DNA from: Gari tellinella
Taxonomy: Eukaryota > Mollusca > Bivalvia > Cardiida > Psammobiidae
Length of the DNA stretch: 64,000 bases
NCBI GenBank assembly: GCA_922989275.2
Contig: OV277864.1
Span: 51,025,550-51,089,549, forward strand
Direction: 5' to 3'
The translations under genes were made by a program, and so were the position numbers. Every line of letters starts with the position of its first letter. Within the stretch, counting starts at the first letter, position 1. Under the pieces are notes generated by a model that was not told the DNA's origin, did no database searches, and saw only the letters and a list, made by a program, of their open reading frames with translations. This document shows positions 31,158 to 42,684 of the stretch, one piece after another.

Positions 31158-31478
31158 CTACAAGTACAGTCATAGTTGTAACAGTAACCTACAAGTACAT
31201 TCATAGTTGTAATAGTTACCTACAAGTACAGTCATAGTTGTAATAGTTACCTATAAGTACAGTCATAGTTGTAATAAACACCTATAAGTACAGTCATAGT
31301 TGTAATAAACACCTACAAGTACAGTCATAGTTGTAATAGTTACCTACAAGTACAGTCATAGTTGTAATAGTTACCTACAAGTACAGTCATAGTTGTAATA
31401 GTTACCTACAAGTGCAGTCATAGTTGTAATAGTTACCTACAAGAACAGTAATAGTTGTAATAATTACCTGCAAGTAAA
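31138..31478 (-). repeat. GBA2: 31 bp tandem array spanning a GBA2 splice acceptor, 11 units
   Basis: Units start at 31138 and every 31 bp to 31448. On the - strand each reads about GTACTTGTAG then GTAACTATTACAACTATGACT, so each contains the acceptor AG and the start of the exon. The AG is kept in all units, including variants with TATAG and TGCAG. Confidence 0.9.
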
Positions 31479-31533
31479 GCCAAGTGAGTCAAACATTTGG
31501 TTCCTATCTTCCCACCAACAGTATTTCAGTAAG

Positions 31534-31782
31534 CCCTTTGCTCCATAGATACTTTTTTATGCATTTAATCAATTCCTCCAATGAAGAAAATAATACCATT
31601 CTTATCAATAATGAATTATGAAGGTGCAACATAACAAATAATTCCTTTATCCGTGCAGATGGTAGCTTAATGAAGGCTGAAAGTAAAGCAGAATGCACTA
31701 CAAGGAGCATTCTACTTTACTTTCAACCAACTTCAAGTAGTCATCTATCTTCAAAACTAGAAACAGGCTATGGAGTAAAGGG
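31534..31782. mobile_element. Palindromic TTAA-MITE
   Basis: Ends CCCTTTGCTCCATAG and CTATGGAGTAAAGGG; TTAA at 31783-31786, left site decayed to GTAA. Hairpin arms AAGCAGAATGCACT and AGCATTCTACTTT. Confidence 0.75.
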
Positions 31783-31914
31783 TTAATTGTAGAGAGTGTC
31801 TACTTCAAGACATATAGTGCTACACACTGTTATAGCATGCCATAGACACATAGTAATTATTACATAATCATACAGTGATACCAGGTCAACCAGCTATATT
31901 TTTGTAAAATTCTT

Positions 31915-32250
31915 TTAACCAACACCACCTTGACCTTGAAATGAACTAGACGTTTGACCTCACAAGAAATAGGGCTCATCTATTCATCATTACTAACCTC
32001 CCTACCAAATACTATGACTAGGTTGAAGGTATGGTGAGTTATTGATCCGAAACCATTGGGACTACCAACTAACATAATGTTTTCTATGATTTGACCTAGT
32101 GACCTACTTTTTGACCACAAATGACCCTCTAGAACATTAACAAGGTTTTTCTATTACCTGACATAGTGACCTGCTTTTTGATCCCAAATGACTAAGAGTT
32201 TGTTAACAACAAGATTTAAAGCGATTTCGATGAAGATTGACCAAAAGCTG
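31915..32250 (+). repeat. Fragment related to the 57232-57755 stem-loop element
   Basis: Phrases TTTGACCTAGTGACCTAC and TGACCACAAATGACCC recur near 57230-57640. No termini are visible. Confidence 0.45.
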
Positions 32251-32310
32251 TGACCTCTCATAATAATGCATTTACATGCCTTCACGCAGAAATGCATTGT
32301 TCACACTTAA

Positions 32311-32519
32311 CCCATTACCCCATAAATACGCCTTTTTACGTCTTTTATTTATTCATCCACTGAAGAAAATAGTCCCAATTTATACTTTTACAAATAAGAA
32401 TCATAAGAAATATTTTCTATATTCTAGCAGATAATAGCTTAAAGCAGGCTGCTTTACTTTCAACCTGCTTTAAGTGGTCAACTATCTTCAAAACTAGAAA
32501 CAGGCTATGGGATAATGGG
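32311..32519. mobile_element. Palindromic TTAA-MITE, shortened
   Basis: TTAA at 32307-32310 and 32520-32523; ends CCCATTACCCCATAA and CTATGGGATAATGGG. The hairpin tip is deleted (AGGCTGCTTTACTTTCAACC). Confidence 0.85.
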
Positions 32520-32788
32520 TTAAACTCTGTCCAGATATATTTATTTTTTTCCGCTTTTGACAGACATTTACTGAACCCTTTCCCCCATAGAAGCACTTTT
32601 GAGCCCATTTAAATTAGTGCAGAACATAGTTCCAATTTATACTGTCATATACATGTACCAAAATAAATATTCTATATCCTAGCAGATGGATGCTTACGTT
32701 TTTCTAGTTTTACTTTTATTTTTCAAGCTGTCACTTGTCTCTTACCATTTCCCAAGTTTTATTTGAGCGCATCTATATAGAAAGAAGG

Positions 32789-32981
32789 CCGAGCTCCAGA
32801 TAAAGGGAGTATTTCAAAAGCCAAAATCTTTATTTCTGCATTAAACCCTATGGTGTCACTACTTATTAGAATCGTCTCGAAGAGACGATGCTAATGAGTG
32901 GTAACACCATATGATTTGGTGCTAAACTAAGTGAGAAAACGCTAGATTTGCTCTGTTTAATCTCTCTAATCTGGAGCTCTG
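32789..32981. mobile_element. CTCCAGATAA-family MITE with GAAGG flanks
   Basis: Ends CCGAGCTCCAGATAA and CTGGAGCTCTG. GAAGG occurs on both sides (32784-32788 and 32982-32986). The related sequence at 40530-40672 lacks the element, giving an empty-site allele within the window. Confidence 0.75.
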
Positions 32982-33084
32982 GAAGGTAGATGCATCATAA
33001 GGCTCTGTGTAGGAAATATTTAACTGTTAACAACAAGCTATATATGACAGAAACAATAAACGCATTGAACCCTGAAACTTTAGC

Positions 33085-33330
33085 TCATTCACCCCTGAAA
33101 CTTTTAATGGACAATTCCAATATTAAAATTTGTCTTGTCCATTATTGACTATTTACGGGTGATTTTAGCAATATATTTTTCAAAATGACAAACAGTGTAG
33201 ACCCTGATCAGAGGGCTCCTTAAGTAGCCCTCAGATCAGGGCCTACACTATTTGCATTGGACAAATGTAATCCTCACAGGTACACTGTTTGTAAATGACG
33301 AGTATACTCATCGCTAGAGTTGAATGTGTC
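33085..33330. mobile_element. Hairpin MITE (TTAA family, sites decayed)
   Basis: Ends CATTCACCCCTGAAACTTTT and CGCTAGAGTTGAATGTG. The hairpin 33189-33256 has arms AAACAGTGTAGACCCTGATC and GATCAGGGCCTACACTATTT. Confidence 0.65.
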
Positions 33331-33372
33331 GGGACAACATAAATGTCCGGTTTAGAGGGGTTTCCGGTTTAG

Positions 33373-33600
33373 AGGGGTTTTAACCCATAGCTTGTTTCTA
33401 GTATGGAAGATAGCTGATTACTTAAAGCAGGTTGAATGTAAAGTAGAATGCGCCTTAAGGCGCATTCTGCTTTACTTTCAACCTGTTTTAAGATATCATC
33501 TGCTAGAATGTAGAAAATATTTCTGATGATACATGTTCATGAATGTCTTTTCTTCAAAATCAAAGGAGTAAAAAAGGCATATTAATGGTGTAATTGGTTT
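33373..33600. mobile_element. Palindromic TTAA-MITE
   Basis: Begins TTAACCCATAGCTTG and ends TGTAATTGGTTTAA. The hairpin tip GCGCCTTAAGGCGC is perfect. It split an older element with TCCGGTTTAGAGGGG repeats. Confidence 0.65.
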
Positions 33601-33851
33601 AAATAAAGAAGGGTTGGAAACAGGACAAACATTTATGTCCGGTTTAGAGAGAATTCCGGTGTCATATCAAAATTGGACCCCCATAAAAAATGGACCCGGG
33701 TCCAAATTTGATAGCGAAATATGGACCCGCGGGTCAATATTTCGCTATCAAATTTGGACCCCCCCTGTAAAAAATGGACCCCCCCATGCAAAAATTTAGA
33801 ATGATAAAAAAACATAATAAAAAGTTAAGAAACAAGAAACCAATGAATATT

Positions 33852-34562
33852 TTAACCCATTACTCAATAAATATGCCTTTTTACGCCCTTAATTTATTCT
33901 TCCACTCAAGAAAATAATCCCTATTTATTCAGTCACAAACATTTACTGTATAGGAAATATTTCATGTATCCTAGAAGATGGTAGCTTTACCAATTACCCA
34001 ATAAATATACCTTTTTACGCCCTTAATTTATTCTTCCACTGAAGAAAGTAGTTCCTTTTTGTACCATGTATTCCTACATTGAAGAAAATATTTCCATTTT
34101 ATACAGTCACAAACATTTACTGTATAGGAAATATTTTATGTATTTTATGTATCCTAGAAGATGGTAGCTTAACCCATTACCCAATAAAAATGCCTATTTA
34201 CGCCCTTAAATTATTCTTCCACTGAAGAAAGTAGTTCCATTTTGTACAATGTATTCTTACATTGAAGAAAATAATTCCATTTTATACAGTCACAAACATT
34301 TACTGTATAGGAAATATTTTATGTATCCTAGAAGATGGTAGCTTAACCAATTACCCATTAAATATGCCTTTTTATGCCCTTAATTTATTCTTCCACTGAA
34401 GAAAGTAGTTCCATTTTGTACAATGTATTCTTACATTGAAGAAAATAATTCCATTTTATACAGTCACAAACATTTACTGTATAAGAAATATTTTATGTAT
34501 CCTAGAAGATGGTAGCTTAACCCAGTATCCAATAAATATGCCTTTTTACGCCCTTAATTTAA
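33852..34562 (+). repeat. Tandem array made from the left arm of a TTAA-MITE
   Basis: Four to five copies (starts about 33852, 33990, 34173, 34345, 34518; later units about 172-183 bp) of CCCATTACCCAATAAATATG, TTTATTCTTCCACTGAAGAA and GTATCCTAGAAGATGGTAGC. Each unit stops just before the MITE's hairpin, then restarts. This is a partial MITE turned tandem repeat. Confidence 0.8.
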
Positions 34563-35430
34563 TTGGACCCCCTCCCTTGGCAACACCCAACAATAAGTCA
34601 TTTGATTTACACATCAATTTTAATTTTTTTCCATTATTTGTTTTGTTTAAGTAATGTTTTACTCCTTTCCTGAAGTTACTATGCCCTGCAAATTATTTCA
34701 ATTGGAGAGGGGGGGGTCCAAATTTGATGGCGTAAAAATTGGACCCCCCTCCCTTTTCAACACCCAACCATAAGTCATTTGATTTACACATCAATTTTAA
34801 TTATTTTCCATTACTTGTTAAGTTTAAGTGATGTTTTTCTCCTAATTTGAGGTTACTATGCCCTGCAAATTATTTCAATTGGAGAGGGGGGTCCAAATTT
34901 GATGGCGTAAAAATTGGACACCCCCCCCCCCCCCCCCCCCTCCCTTTTCAACAGCCAACTATAAGTCATTTGATTTACACATCTTCTTTAATTCCTTTCC
35001 ATTACTTGTTTAAATTTTAGTGATGTTTTTTCTCCTATCCTGATGTTACTATTCTCTGCAAATTATTCCAGTCGGAGAGGGGGGTCCAAATATGATGGCG
35101 TAAAAATTGGACCCCCCTCCCTCCCGTTTCAGCACCCAACAATAAGTCATTTGATTTACACATCAACTTTAATTATTTTCCATTATTTGTTTTGTTTAAG
35201 TAATGTTTTACTCCTTTCCTGAAGTTACTATGCCCTGCAAATTATTTTGGTTGGAAAAGGGGGGGTCCAAATTTGATGGCGTAAAAAATGGACCCCCCCC
35301 CCCCACCCTTTTCAACACCCAACCATAAGTCAATTGATTTACACATCAACTTTAATTCTTTTCCATTACTTGTTAAGTTTAAGTGATGTTTTTCTCCTAA
35401 TCTGAGGTTACTATGTGCTGCAAATTATTT
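34563..35430 (+). repeat. G/C-tract satellite, forward block
   Basis: Five or so units of about 180 bp with TAAGTCATTTGATTTACACA, GAGGTTACTATGCCCTGCAA and GGTCCAAATTTGATGGCGTA, separated by variable poly-C or poly-G runs. Orientation is opposite to the block that follows. Confidence 0.9.
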
Positions 35431-38400
35431 CAAATTTGGACCCCCCCCTCTCCAATTGAAATAATTTGCAGGGCATAGTAACCTCAGATTAGGAGACTTA
35501 AACTTAACAACTAATGGAAAATAATTAAAATTGATGTGTAAATCAAATGACTTATGGTTGGGTGTTGAAATGGTAGGGGCGTCCAATTTTTACGCCATCA
35601 AATTTGGACCCCCCTCTCCAATTGAAATAATTTGCAGGGCATAGTAACCTCAAATTAGGAGAAAAACATCACTTAAACTTAACAAGTAATGGAAAAGAAT
35701 TAAAGTTGATGTGTAAATCAAATGACTTATGGTTGGGTGTTGAAAAGGGGGGTCCATTTTTTACGCCATCCAATTTGGACCCCCACCCCCCTTCTCCAAC
35801 CAAAATAATTTGCAGGGCATAGTAACTTCAGGAAAGGAGTAAAACATTACTTAAACAAAACAAATAATGGAAAATAATTAAAATTGATGTGTAAATCAAA
35901 TGACTTATTGTTGGGTGCTGAAATGGGAGGGAGGGGGGTCCAATTTTTACGCCATCAAATTTGGACCCCCCTCTCCAATTGAAATAATTTGCAGGGCATA
36001 GTAACCTCAAATTAGGAGAAAAACATCACTTAAACTTAACAAGTAATGGAAAAGAATTAAAGTTGATGTGTAAATCAAATGACTTATGGTTGGGTGTTGA
36101 AAAGGGGGGGGGGGGGGGGTTCCAATTTTTACGCCATCAAATTTGGACACCCCCCCCCCCTTCTCCAACCAAAATAATTTGCAGGGCGTAGTAACTTCAG
36201 GAAAGGAGTAAAACATTACTTAAACAAAACAAATAATGGAAAATAATTAAAATTGATGTGTAAATCAAATGACTTATTGTTGGGTGCTGAAATGGGAGGG
36301 AGGGGGGTCCAATTTTTACGCCATCAAATTTGGACCCCCCTCTCCAATTGAAATAATTTGCAGGGCATAGTAACCTCAAATTAGGAGAAAAACATCACTT
36401 AAACTTAACAAGTAATGGAAAAGAATTAAAGTTGATGTGTAAATCAAATGACTTATGGTTGGGTGTTGAAAAGGGGGGGGGGGCATTTTTTACGCCATCA
36501 AATTTGGACCCCCCTTCTCCAACCAAAATAATTTGCAGGGCATAGTATCTTCAGGAAAGGAGTAAAACATTACTTAAACAAAACAAATAATGGAAAATAA
36601 TTAAAATTGATGTGTAAATCAAATGACTTATGGTTGGGTGTTGAAATGGTAGGGGGGTCCAATTTTTACGCCATCAAATTTGGACCCCCCTCTCCAATTG
36701 AAATAATTTGCAGGGCATAGTAACCTCAAATTAGGAGAAAAACATCACTTAAACTTAACAAGTAATGGAAAAGAATTAAAGTTGATGTGTAAATCAAATG
36801 ACTTATGGTTGGGTGTTGAAAAGGGGGGGGGGGGGGTCCATTTTTTACGCCATCAAATTTGGACCCCCCCCCCTTCTCCAACCAAAATAATTTGCAGGGC
36901 ATAGTAACTTCAGGAAAGGAGTAAAACATTACTTAAACAAAACAAATAATGGAAAATAATTAAAATTGATGTGTAAATCAAATGACTTATGGTTGGGTGT
37001 TGAAATGGTAGGGGGGGTCCAATTTTTACGCCATCAAATTTGGACCCCCTCTCCAATTGAAATAATTTGCAGGGCATAGTAACCTCAAATTAGGAGAAAA
37101 ACATCACTTAAACTTAACAAGTAATGGAAAAGAATTAAAGTTGATGTGTAAATCAAATGACTTATGGTTGGGTATTGAAAGGGGGGGGGGGGGGGGGGGC
37201 AATTTTTACGCCATCAAATTTGGACCCCCCCCCCCCCCCCCCTTCTCCAACCAAAATAATTTGCAGGGCATAGTAACTTCAGGAAAGGAGTAAAACATTA
37301 CTTAAACAAAACAAATAATGGAAAAGAATGAAAATTGATGTGTAAATGATATGACTTATTGTTGGGTGCTGAAATGGGAGGGAGGGAGGGGGGTCCAATT
37401 TTTACGCCATCAAATTTGGACCCCCCTCTCCAATTGAAATAATTTGCAGGGCATAGTAACCTCAGATTAGGAGAAAAACATCACTTAAACTTAACAAGTA
37501 ATGGAAAAGAATTAAAATTGATGTGTAAATCAAATGACTTATGGTTGGGTGTTGAAATGGTAGGGGCGTCCAATTTTTACGCCATCAAATTTGGACCCCC
37601 CTCTCCAATTGAAATAATTTGCAGGGCATAGTAACCTCAAATTAGGAGAAAAACATCACTTAAACTTAACAAGTAATGGAAAAGAATTAAAGTTGATGTG
37701 TAAATCAAATGACTTATGGTTGGGTGTTGAAAAGGGGGGTCCATTTTTTACGCCATCAAATTTGGACCCCCCCCCCCCCTTCTCCAACCAAAATAATTTG
37801 CAGGGCATAGTAACTTCAGGAAAGGAGTAAAACATTACTTAAACAAAACATATAATGGAAAATAATTAAAATTGATGTGTAAATCAAATGACTTATGGTT
37901 GGGTGTTGAAATGGTAGGGGGGTCCAATTTTTACGCCATCAAATTTGGACCCCCTCTCCAATTGAAATAATTTGCAGGGCATAGTAACCTCAAATTAGGA
38001 GAAAAACATCACTTAAACTTAACAAGTAATGGAAAAGAATTAAAGTTGATGTGTAAATCAAATGACTTATGGTTGGGTGTTGAAAAGGGGGGGGGGGGGG
38101 GTCCAATTTTTACGCCATCAAATTTGGACCCCCCCCCCCCCCCCCCCCCTTCTCCAACCAAAATAATTTGCAGGGCGTAGTAACTTCAGGAAAGGAGTAA
38201 AACATTACTTAAACAAAACAAATAATGGAAAATAATTAAAATTGATGTGTAAATCAAATGACTTATTGTTGGGTGCTGAAATGGGAGGGAGGGGGGGGGG
38301 GGGGTCCAATTTTTACGCCATCAAATTTGGACCCCCCTCTCCAATTGAAATAATTTGCAGGGCATAGTAACCTCAAATTAGGAGAAAAACATCACTTAAA

Positions 38401-40150
38401 CTTAACAAGTAATGGAAAAGAATTAAAGTTGATGTGTAAATCAAATGACTTATGGTTGGGTGTTGAAAAGGGGGGGGGGGGGGGTTCCAATTTTTACGCC
38501 ATCAAATTTGGACCCCCCCCCCCCCCCTTCTCCAACCAAAATAATTTGCAGGGCGTAGTAACTTCAGGAAAGGAGTAAAACATTACTTAAACAAAACAAA
38601 TAATGGAAAATAATTAAAATTGATGTGTAAATCAAATGACTTATTGTTGGGTGCTGAAATGGGAGGGAGGGGGGTCCAATTTTTACGCCATCAAATTTGG
38701 ACCCCCCTCTCCAATTGAAATAATTTGCAGGGCATAGTAACCTCAAATTAGGAGAAAAACATCACTTAAACTTAACAAGTAATGGAAAAGAATTAAAGTT
38801 GATGTGTAAATCAAATGACTTATGGTTGGGTGTTGAAAAGGGGGGGGGGGGGGGGGGGGCATTTTTTACGCCATCAAATTTGGACCCCCCTTCTCCAACC
38901 AAAATAATTTGCAGGGCATAGTAACTTCAGGAAAGGAGTAAAACATTACTTAAACAAAACAAATAATGGAAAATAATTAAAATTGATGTGTAAATCAAAT
39001 GACTTATGGTTGGGTGTTGAAATGGTAGGGGGGTCCAATTTTTACGCCATCAAATTTGGACCCCCCTCTCCAATTGAAATAATTTGCAGGGCATAGTAAC
39101 CTCAAATTAGGAGAAAAACATCACTTAAACTTAACAAGTAATGGAAAAGAATTAAAGTTGATGTGTAAATCAAATGACTTATGGTTGGGTGTTGAAAAGG
39201 GGGGGGGGGGTCCATTTTTTACGCCATCAAATTTGGAACCCCCCCCCTTCTCCAACCAAAATAATTTGCAGGGCATAGTAACTTCAGGAAAGGAGTAAAA
39301 CATTACTTAAACAAAACAAATAATGGAAAATAATTAAAATTGATGTGTAAATCAAATGACTTATGGTTGGGTGTTGAAATGGTAGGGGGGGTCCAATTTT
39401 ACGCCATCAAATTTGGACCCCCTCTCCAATTGAAATAATTTGCAGGGCATAGTAACCTCAAATTAGGAGAAAAACATCACTTAAACTTAACAAGTAATGG
39501 AAAAGAATTAAAGTTGATGTGTAAATCAAATGACTTATGGTTGGGTATTGAAAGGGGGGGGGGGGGGCAATTTTTACGCCATCAAATTTGGACCCCCCCC
39601 CCCCCTTCTCCAACCAAAATAATTTGCAGGGCATAGTAACTTCAGGAAAGGAGTAAAACATTACTTAAACAAAACAAATAATGGAAAAGAATGAAAATTG
39701 ATGTGTAAATGATATGACTTATTGTTGGGTGCTGAAATGGGAGGGAGGGAGGGGGGTCCAATTTTTACGCCATCAAATTTGGACCCCCCTCTCCAATTGA
39801 AATAATTTGCAGGGCATAGTAACCTCAGATTAGGAGAAAAACATCACTTAAACTTAACAAGTAATGGAAAAGAATTAAAGTTGATGTGTAAATCAAATGA
39901 CTTATGGTTGGGTGTTGAAAGGGGGGGGGGTCCATTTTTTATGCCATCAAATTTGGACCCCCTCCCTTCCTCCAACCAAAATAATTTGCAGGGCATAGTA
40001 ACTTAAGGAAAGGAGTAAAACATTACTTAAACAAAACAACTAATGGAAAAGAATTAAAGTTGATGTGAAAATCAAATGGCTTATGGTTGGGTGTTGCCAA
40101 GCGAGGGGGGGGGGGGGGGTTCCAATTTTGATGCCATCAAATTTGGACCC
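35431..40150 (-). repeat. G/C-tract satellite, reverse block, about 25 units
   Basis: Units of about 180-190 bp alternate between two types: A (CTCCAATTGAAATAATTTGC, CCTCAAATTAGGAGAAAAAC) and B (TTCTCCAACCAAAATAATTT, CTTCAGGAAAGGAGTAAAAC), giving a dimer of about 370 bp. Each unit junction has a G run followed within about 35 bp by a C run, of up to about 20 bases each. Repeated short frames on the - strand are by-products of this array. Confidence 0.92.
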
Positions 40151-40159
40151 CCTCTCCAA

Positions 40160-40161
40160 CA

Positions 40162-40190
<29 letters not shown>
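40160..40190. repeat. Long T tract
   Basis: About 25 consecutive T at the edge of the satellite, before the right terminal repeat of the host element. Confidence 0.8.
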
Positions 40191-40193
<3 letters not shown>

Positions 40194-40712
40194 ATTTTTT
40201 TTATGGGCATAACAACCTCAAGATAGGATTTATCAATATTTTGCATTAGGGAGAAGCATTACCAACTTTTGGGGGGGGGGGGTCCAAAATTTACAGGGGG
40301 GGTCCATATTTCGCTATCAAAAATGGACCCGCGGGTCCATTTTTTACGGGGGTCCAAATTTGATCTGACACCGGTATTTAGAGGTTCCGGTTTAGAGGGG
40401 TTTCACTGTACATGTATATTATTATGAAAAGGCTAAAATAAGTAGAAAAAACAATCTGGCAGTATTGTGTTGACTTTTTTTTTATTATTGCAGCCCTATA
40501 ATCAGAGTATGCACTGTATGCATGCGGCAAGAATACTTTTCCCCAAGTTTTATTTAAGCGTATCTATAAATAAAGAAGTTAGAACTGCATCATAAGGCTC
40601 TTGTGTGTTGGAAAGATTTAACTGCTAACAACAAGCTATGGCAGAAACAATAAACTCAGTGAACCCCAGGGTTTTACTTAGACCAATTGGGAATGACCCC
40701 GGTTCCGAACTA

Positions 40713-41724
40713 CAGTATAACCTCTGTTGATCGACACCTCTCTTAACCGGAAACCTCTGTTATCCGACCCTGCTGTTTGGTCCCGGCAGCTTTCCTATTT
40801 GTTTTATATAACCAAACTCTCCCTTGATCGGATCCTCTATTAACCGTTATCCGACATACCTTGGCGGGCCGATGACGGCAAATAAGAGGTTTTTCACACC
40901 TCGTTATCCGACGGTAACCTATGATCATTGACAATGGCTATGGAAGCGCAGGTGATAATGACACATATTGCTCGGATGACCATGTAAGTTAAAGTGTGTT
41001 GTTTTAGCAATGACTGAAAGATGTGAGGGTTATTAAGATAACTTAAGCCATTTCGTGTAAGCAACCATTCAGTGTTGCAGTGCCGAAAACCCAACTCATC
41101 CATTATTTCCATCAATGGCTAACCATTTTTCGTGTTTAGATTGGACAGGTGTCTGCCAATCGTCCTCGATGTCAACATGAGAAGTACTAAATATATATAT
41201 AATGCACCCTCCGCATAAGTCGAGTCTATATCAATAGTCGTAGGCGTAAAACTCAATGCTAAAGTTGTATTGAAAGAAAATAAATAAACTCACGGGTTTT
41301 TAAGTTTTTGTTAATTTCCTGCAAGTTCGACATACCGAGACAGGACTGTACTTGTATATAAAATGCAAATACGAATGTGCCGGTGTTCTAGTCGAGCCCT
41401 TTAAAATATGTACATGCGTGTTTACTTCCGTTTACACACGTTTATGCCTACACTGTAGAACGAACAATGGTAAACCATGAAGATCAGGACCTGGGGACTT
41501 CTAGTTGAACCTGGAACGATCTGATCGGGATATGTGCTGTATGCTACAGTGATACATATTTGGCATGTCAATCGGCATCGAGGAAGTCCCATCTCTGCGA
41601 AAAATGGAGTGAATCTTTGGGTTGTAACCTTGTGAACTTAAGCATAATTCCGTTAACCGACAACCTCTCTTAACCGACTTACAAACTCGGAACCATTGGG
41701 TGTCGGATAACGGAGGTTCTACTG
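40713..41724. mobile_element. 1 kb pogo/Tigger-like element with TA duplication
   Basis: Ends CAGTATAACCTCTGTTGATC and GTCGGATAACGGAGGTTCTACTG (last 14 bases inverted to the left end) with TA at 40711-40712 and 41725-41726. Sub-terminal TCTCTTAACCG occurs near both ends. Much longer than the 205 bp MITEs, but no transposase frame above 75 codons is seen, so it is a decayed or deleted copy. Confidence 0.75.
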
Positions 41725-41726
41725 TA

Positions 41727-42240
41727 ATTGGGAAAAAATTGCGTCGTTTTTGTCAAATTGGGAAAAAAATGCATCGTTTTTAGTCAAATTGGGAATCTTT
41801 CATCGACCATATCAAACAGTTAACTATATAAAATTCAAATTGAATTTGACTACTAGCAATAAATTGTACAAATGTACCCTCTGTAAGGGTATGGGTCTTC
41901 AGCTGACATAAGCTTGATTTGCTTTAAAGATGCTTAAAACAAACGCTGCTCAATCTACACTCTTTGAATTGAGAATTTTATTACCAAAGATTGGGAAAAA
42001 TGGTCAGTTTTGGCCGTTGGGAATGACTCTGTTTATGGGTACCAGTTATATAATGAGGAAAAACACTGAACCCTGAAGCTTTTAAAAAACAACTCCAGTT
42101 TCCATTTAAGTCTAAGTCTATTTCTGACTATTTAGGTTGTTTAACAACATGTACTATTATGACAAAGGCTAAAATTAGTAGAACAAACAATCTGACAATA
42201 TTGTCACTATTCTGTTGACTTTTTTTTTTTATTGCAAAAA
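41727..42240. other. GBA2 intron sequence, partly duplicated
   Basis: TTGGGAAAAAAT repeats at 41729-41810 continue the sequence left of the 40713 element. 42140-42240 (GGCTAAAATTAGTAGAACAA) matches 40430-40490, a local duplication. No coding frame. Confidence 0.5.
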
Positions 42241-42244
42241 TGAC

Positions 42245-42310
42245 AAACAGTGCAGACCCAGATCAGAGGGCTCCTATAGGAGCCCTCTGATCAGAGTATG
42301 AACTGTTTGC
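42245..42310. repeat. Hairpin repeat in a GBA2 intron
   Basis: Arms AAACAGTGCAGACCCAGATC and GATCAGAGTATGAACTGTTT with the tip GGGCTCCTATAGGAGCCC. Confidence 0.75.
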
Positions 42311-42469
42311 ATAAGACAAGTATACTTTTCAAAGATACACTGTTTAAAAAGGATGTGTATATTCAATTATTCATCACTATGGTTCACTTGTATGGTTGAT
42401 AAATTCCAGAGACCAGCCTTGTTTTGAATAAAGTGTTGCTCTGTAACTGGGGTTGTCAAAGTAACGTAC

Positions 42470-42612
42470 CATTCCATAGTTTGACCTCAAACGACTCCTT
42501 GGCTTTGTTTAATGTTTCAGAGTAGTGTTGGAGATTGTCTGTGTAGCCTAGAATCTTCGTTGACTCAATAAACATCCTCAATGCACATAGCCACATCCCG
42601 CCACAGTATGAA
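42470..42612 (-). CDS. GBA2: GBA2, internal exon
   Basis: 143 bp. The acceptor is TTGTTGTTGTTGTTGTCAG, an unusual GTT trinucleotide run serving as pyrimidine tract. The first base T completes AG at 46197 to a Ser codon, then SYCGGMWLCALRMFIESTKI, GYTDNLQHYSETLNKAKESF and EVKLWN, with a final G carried to the exon at 31157. The donor is GTACGT. YCGGMW and KLWNG are hallmark GH116 segments. The next intron is 11.3 kb, far longer than the others. Confidence 0.92.
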
Positions 42613-42684
42613 CTGACAACAACAACAACAACAAATGACAAGGGCAAAGATTCCATAAACTGTCTTACAACATATACCTAAACC

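Larger units (their letters stand above)
33656..40374. mobile_element. 6.7 kb terminal-inverted-repeat element filled with satellite DNA
   Basis: Left end CCGGTGTCATATCAAAATTG and right end CAAATTTGATCTGACACCGG are inverted, and the match continues inward through AAAAAATGGACCCG and TTGATAGCGAAATATGGACC for roughly 100 bp. A CCGG at each edge may be either part of the repeat or a 4 bp target duplication: the surrounding older sequence reads TTTAGAGG-TTCCGGTTTAGAGG. No transposase frame is present. It lies inside the 11.3 kb GBA2 intron between 31158 and 42469. Confidence 0.8.

Noticed and set aside
35828..39661. Recurring 60-69 codon frames with SKFDGVKIGPP and PTISHLIYTS
   Set aside because: They repeat with every satellite unit and are broken by homopolymer runs; they are by-products of the array.
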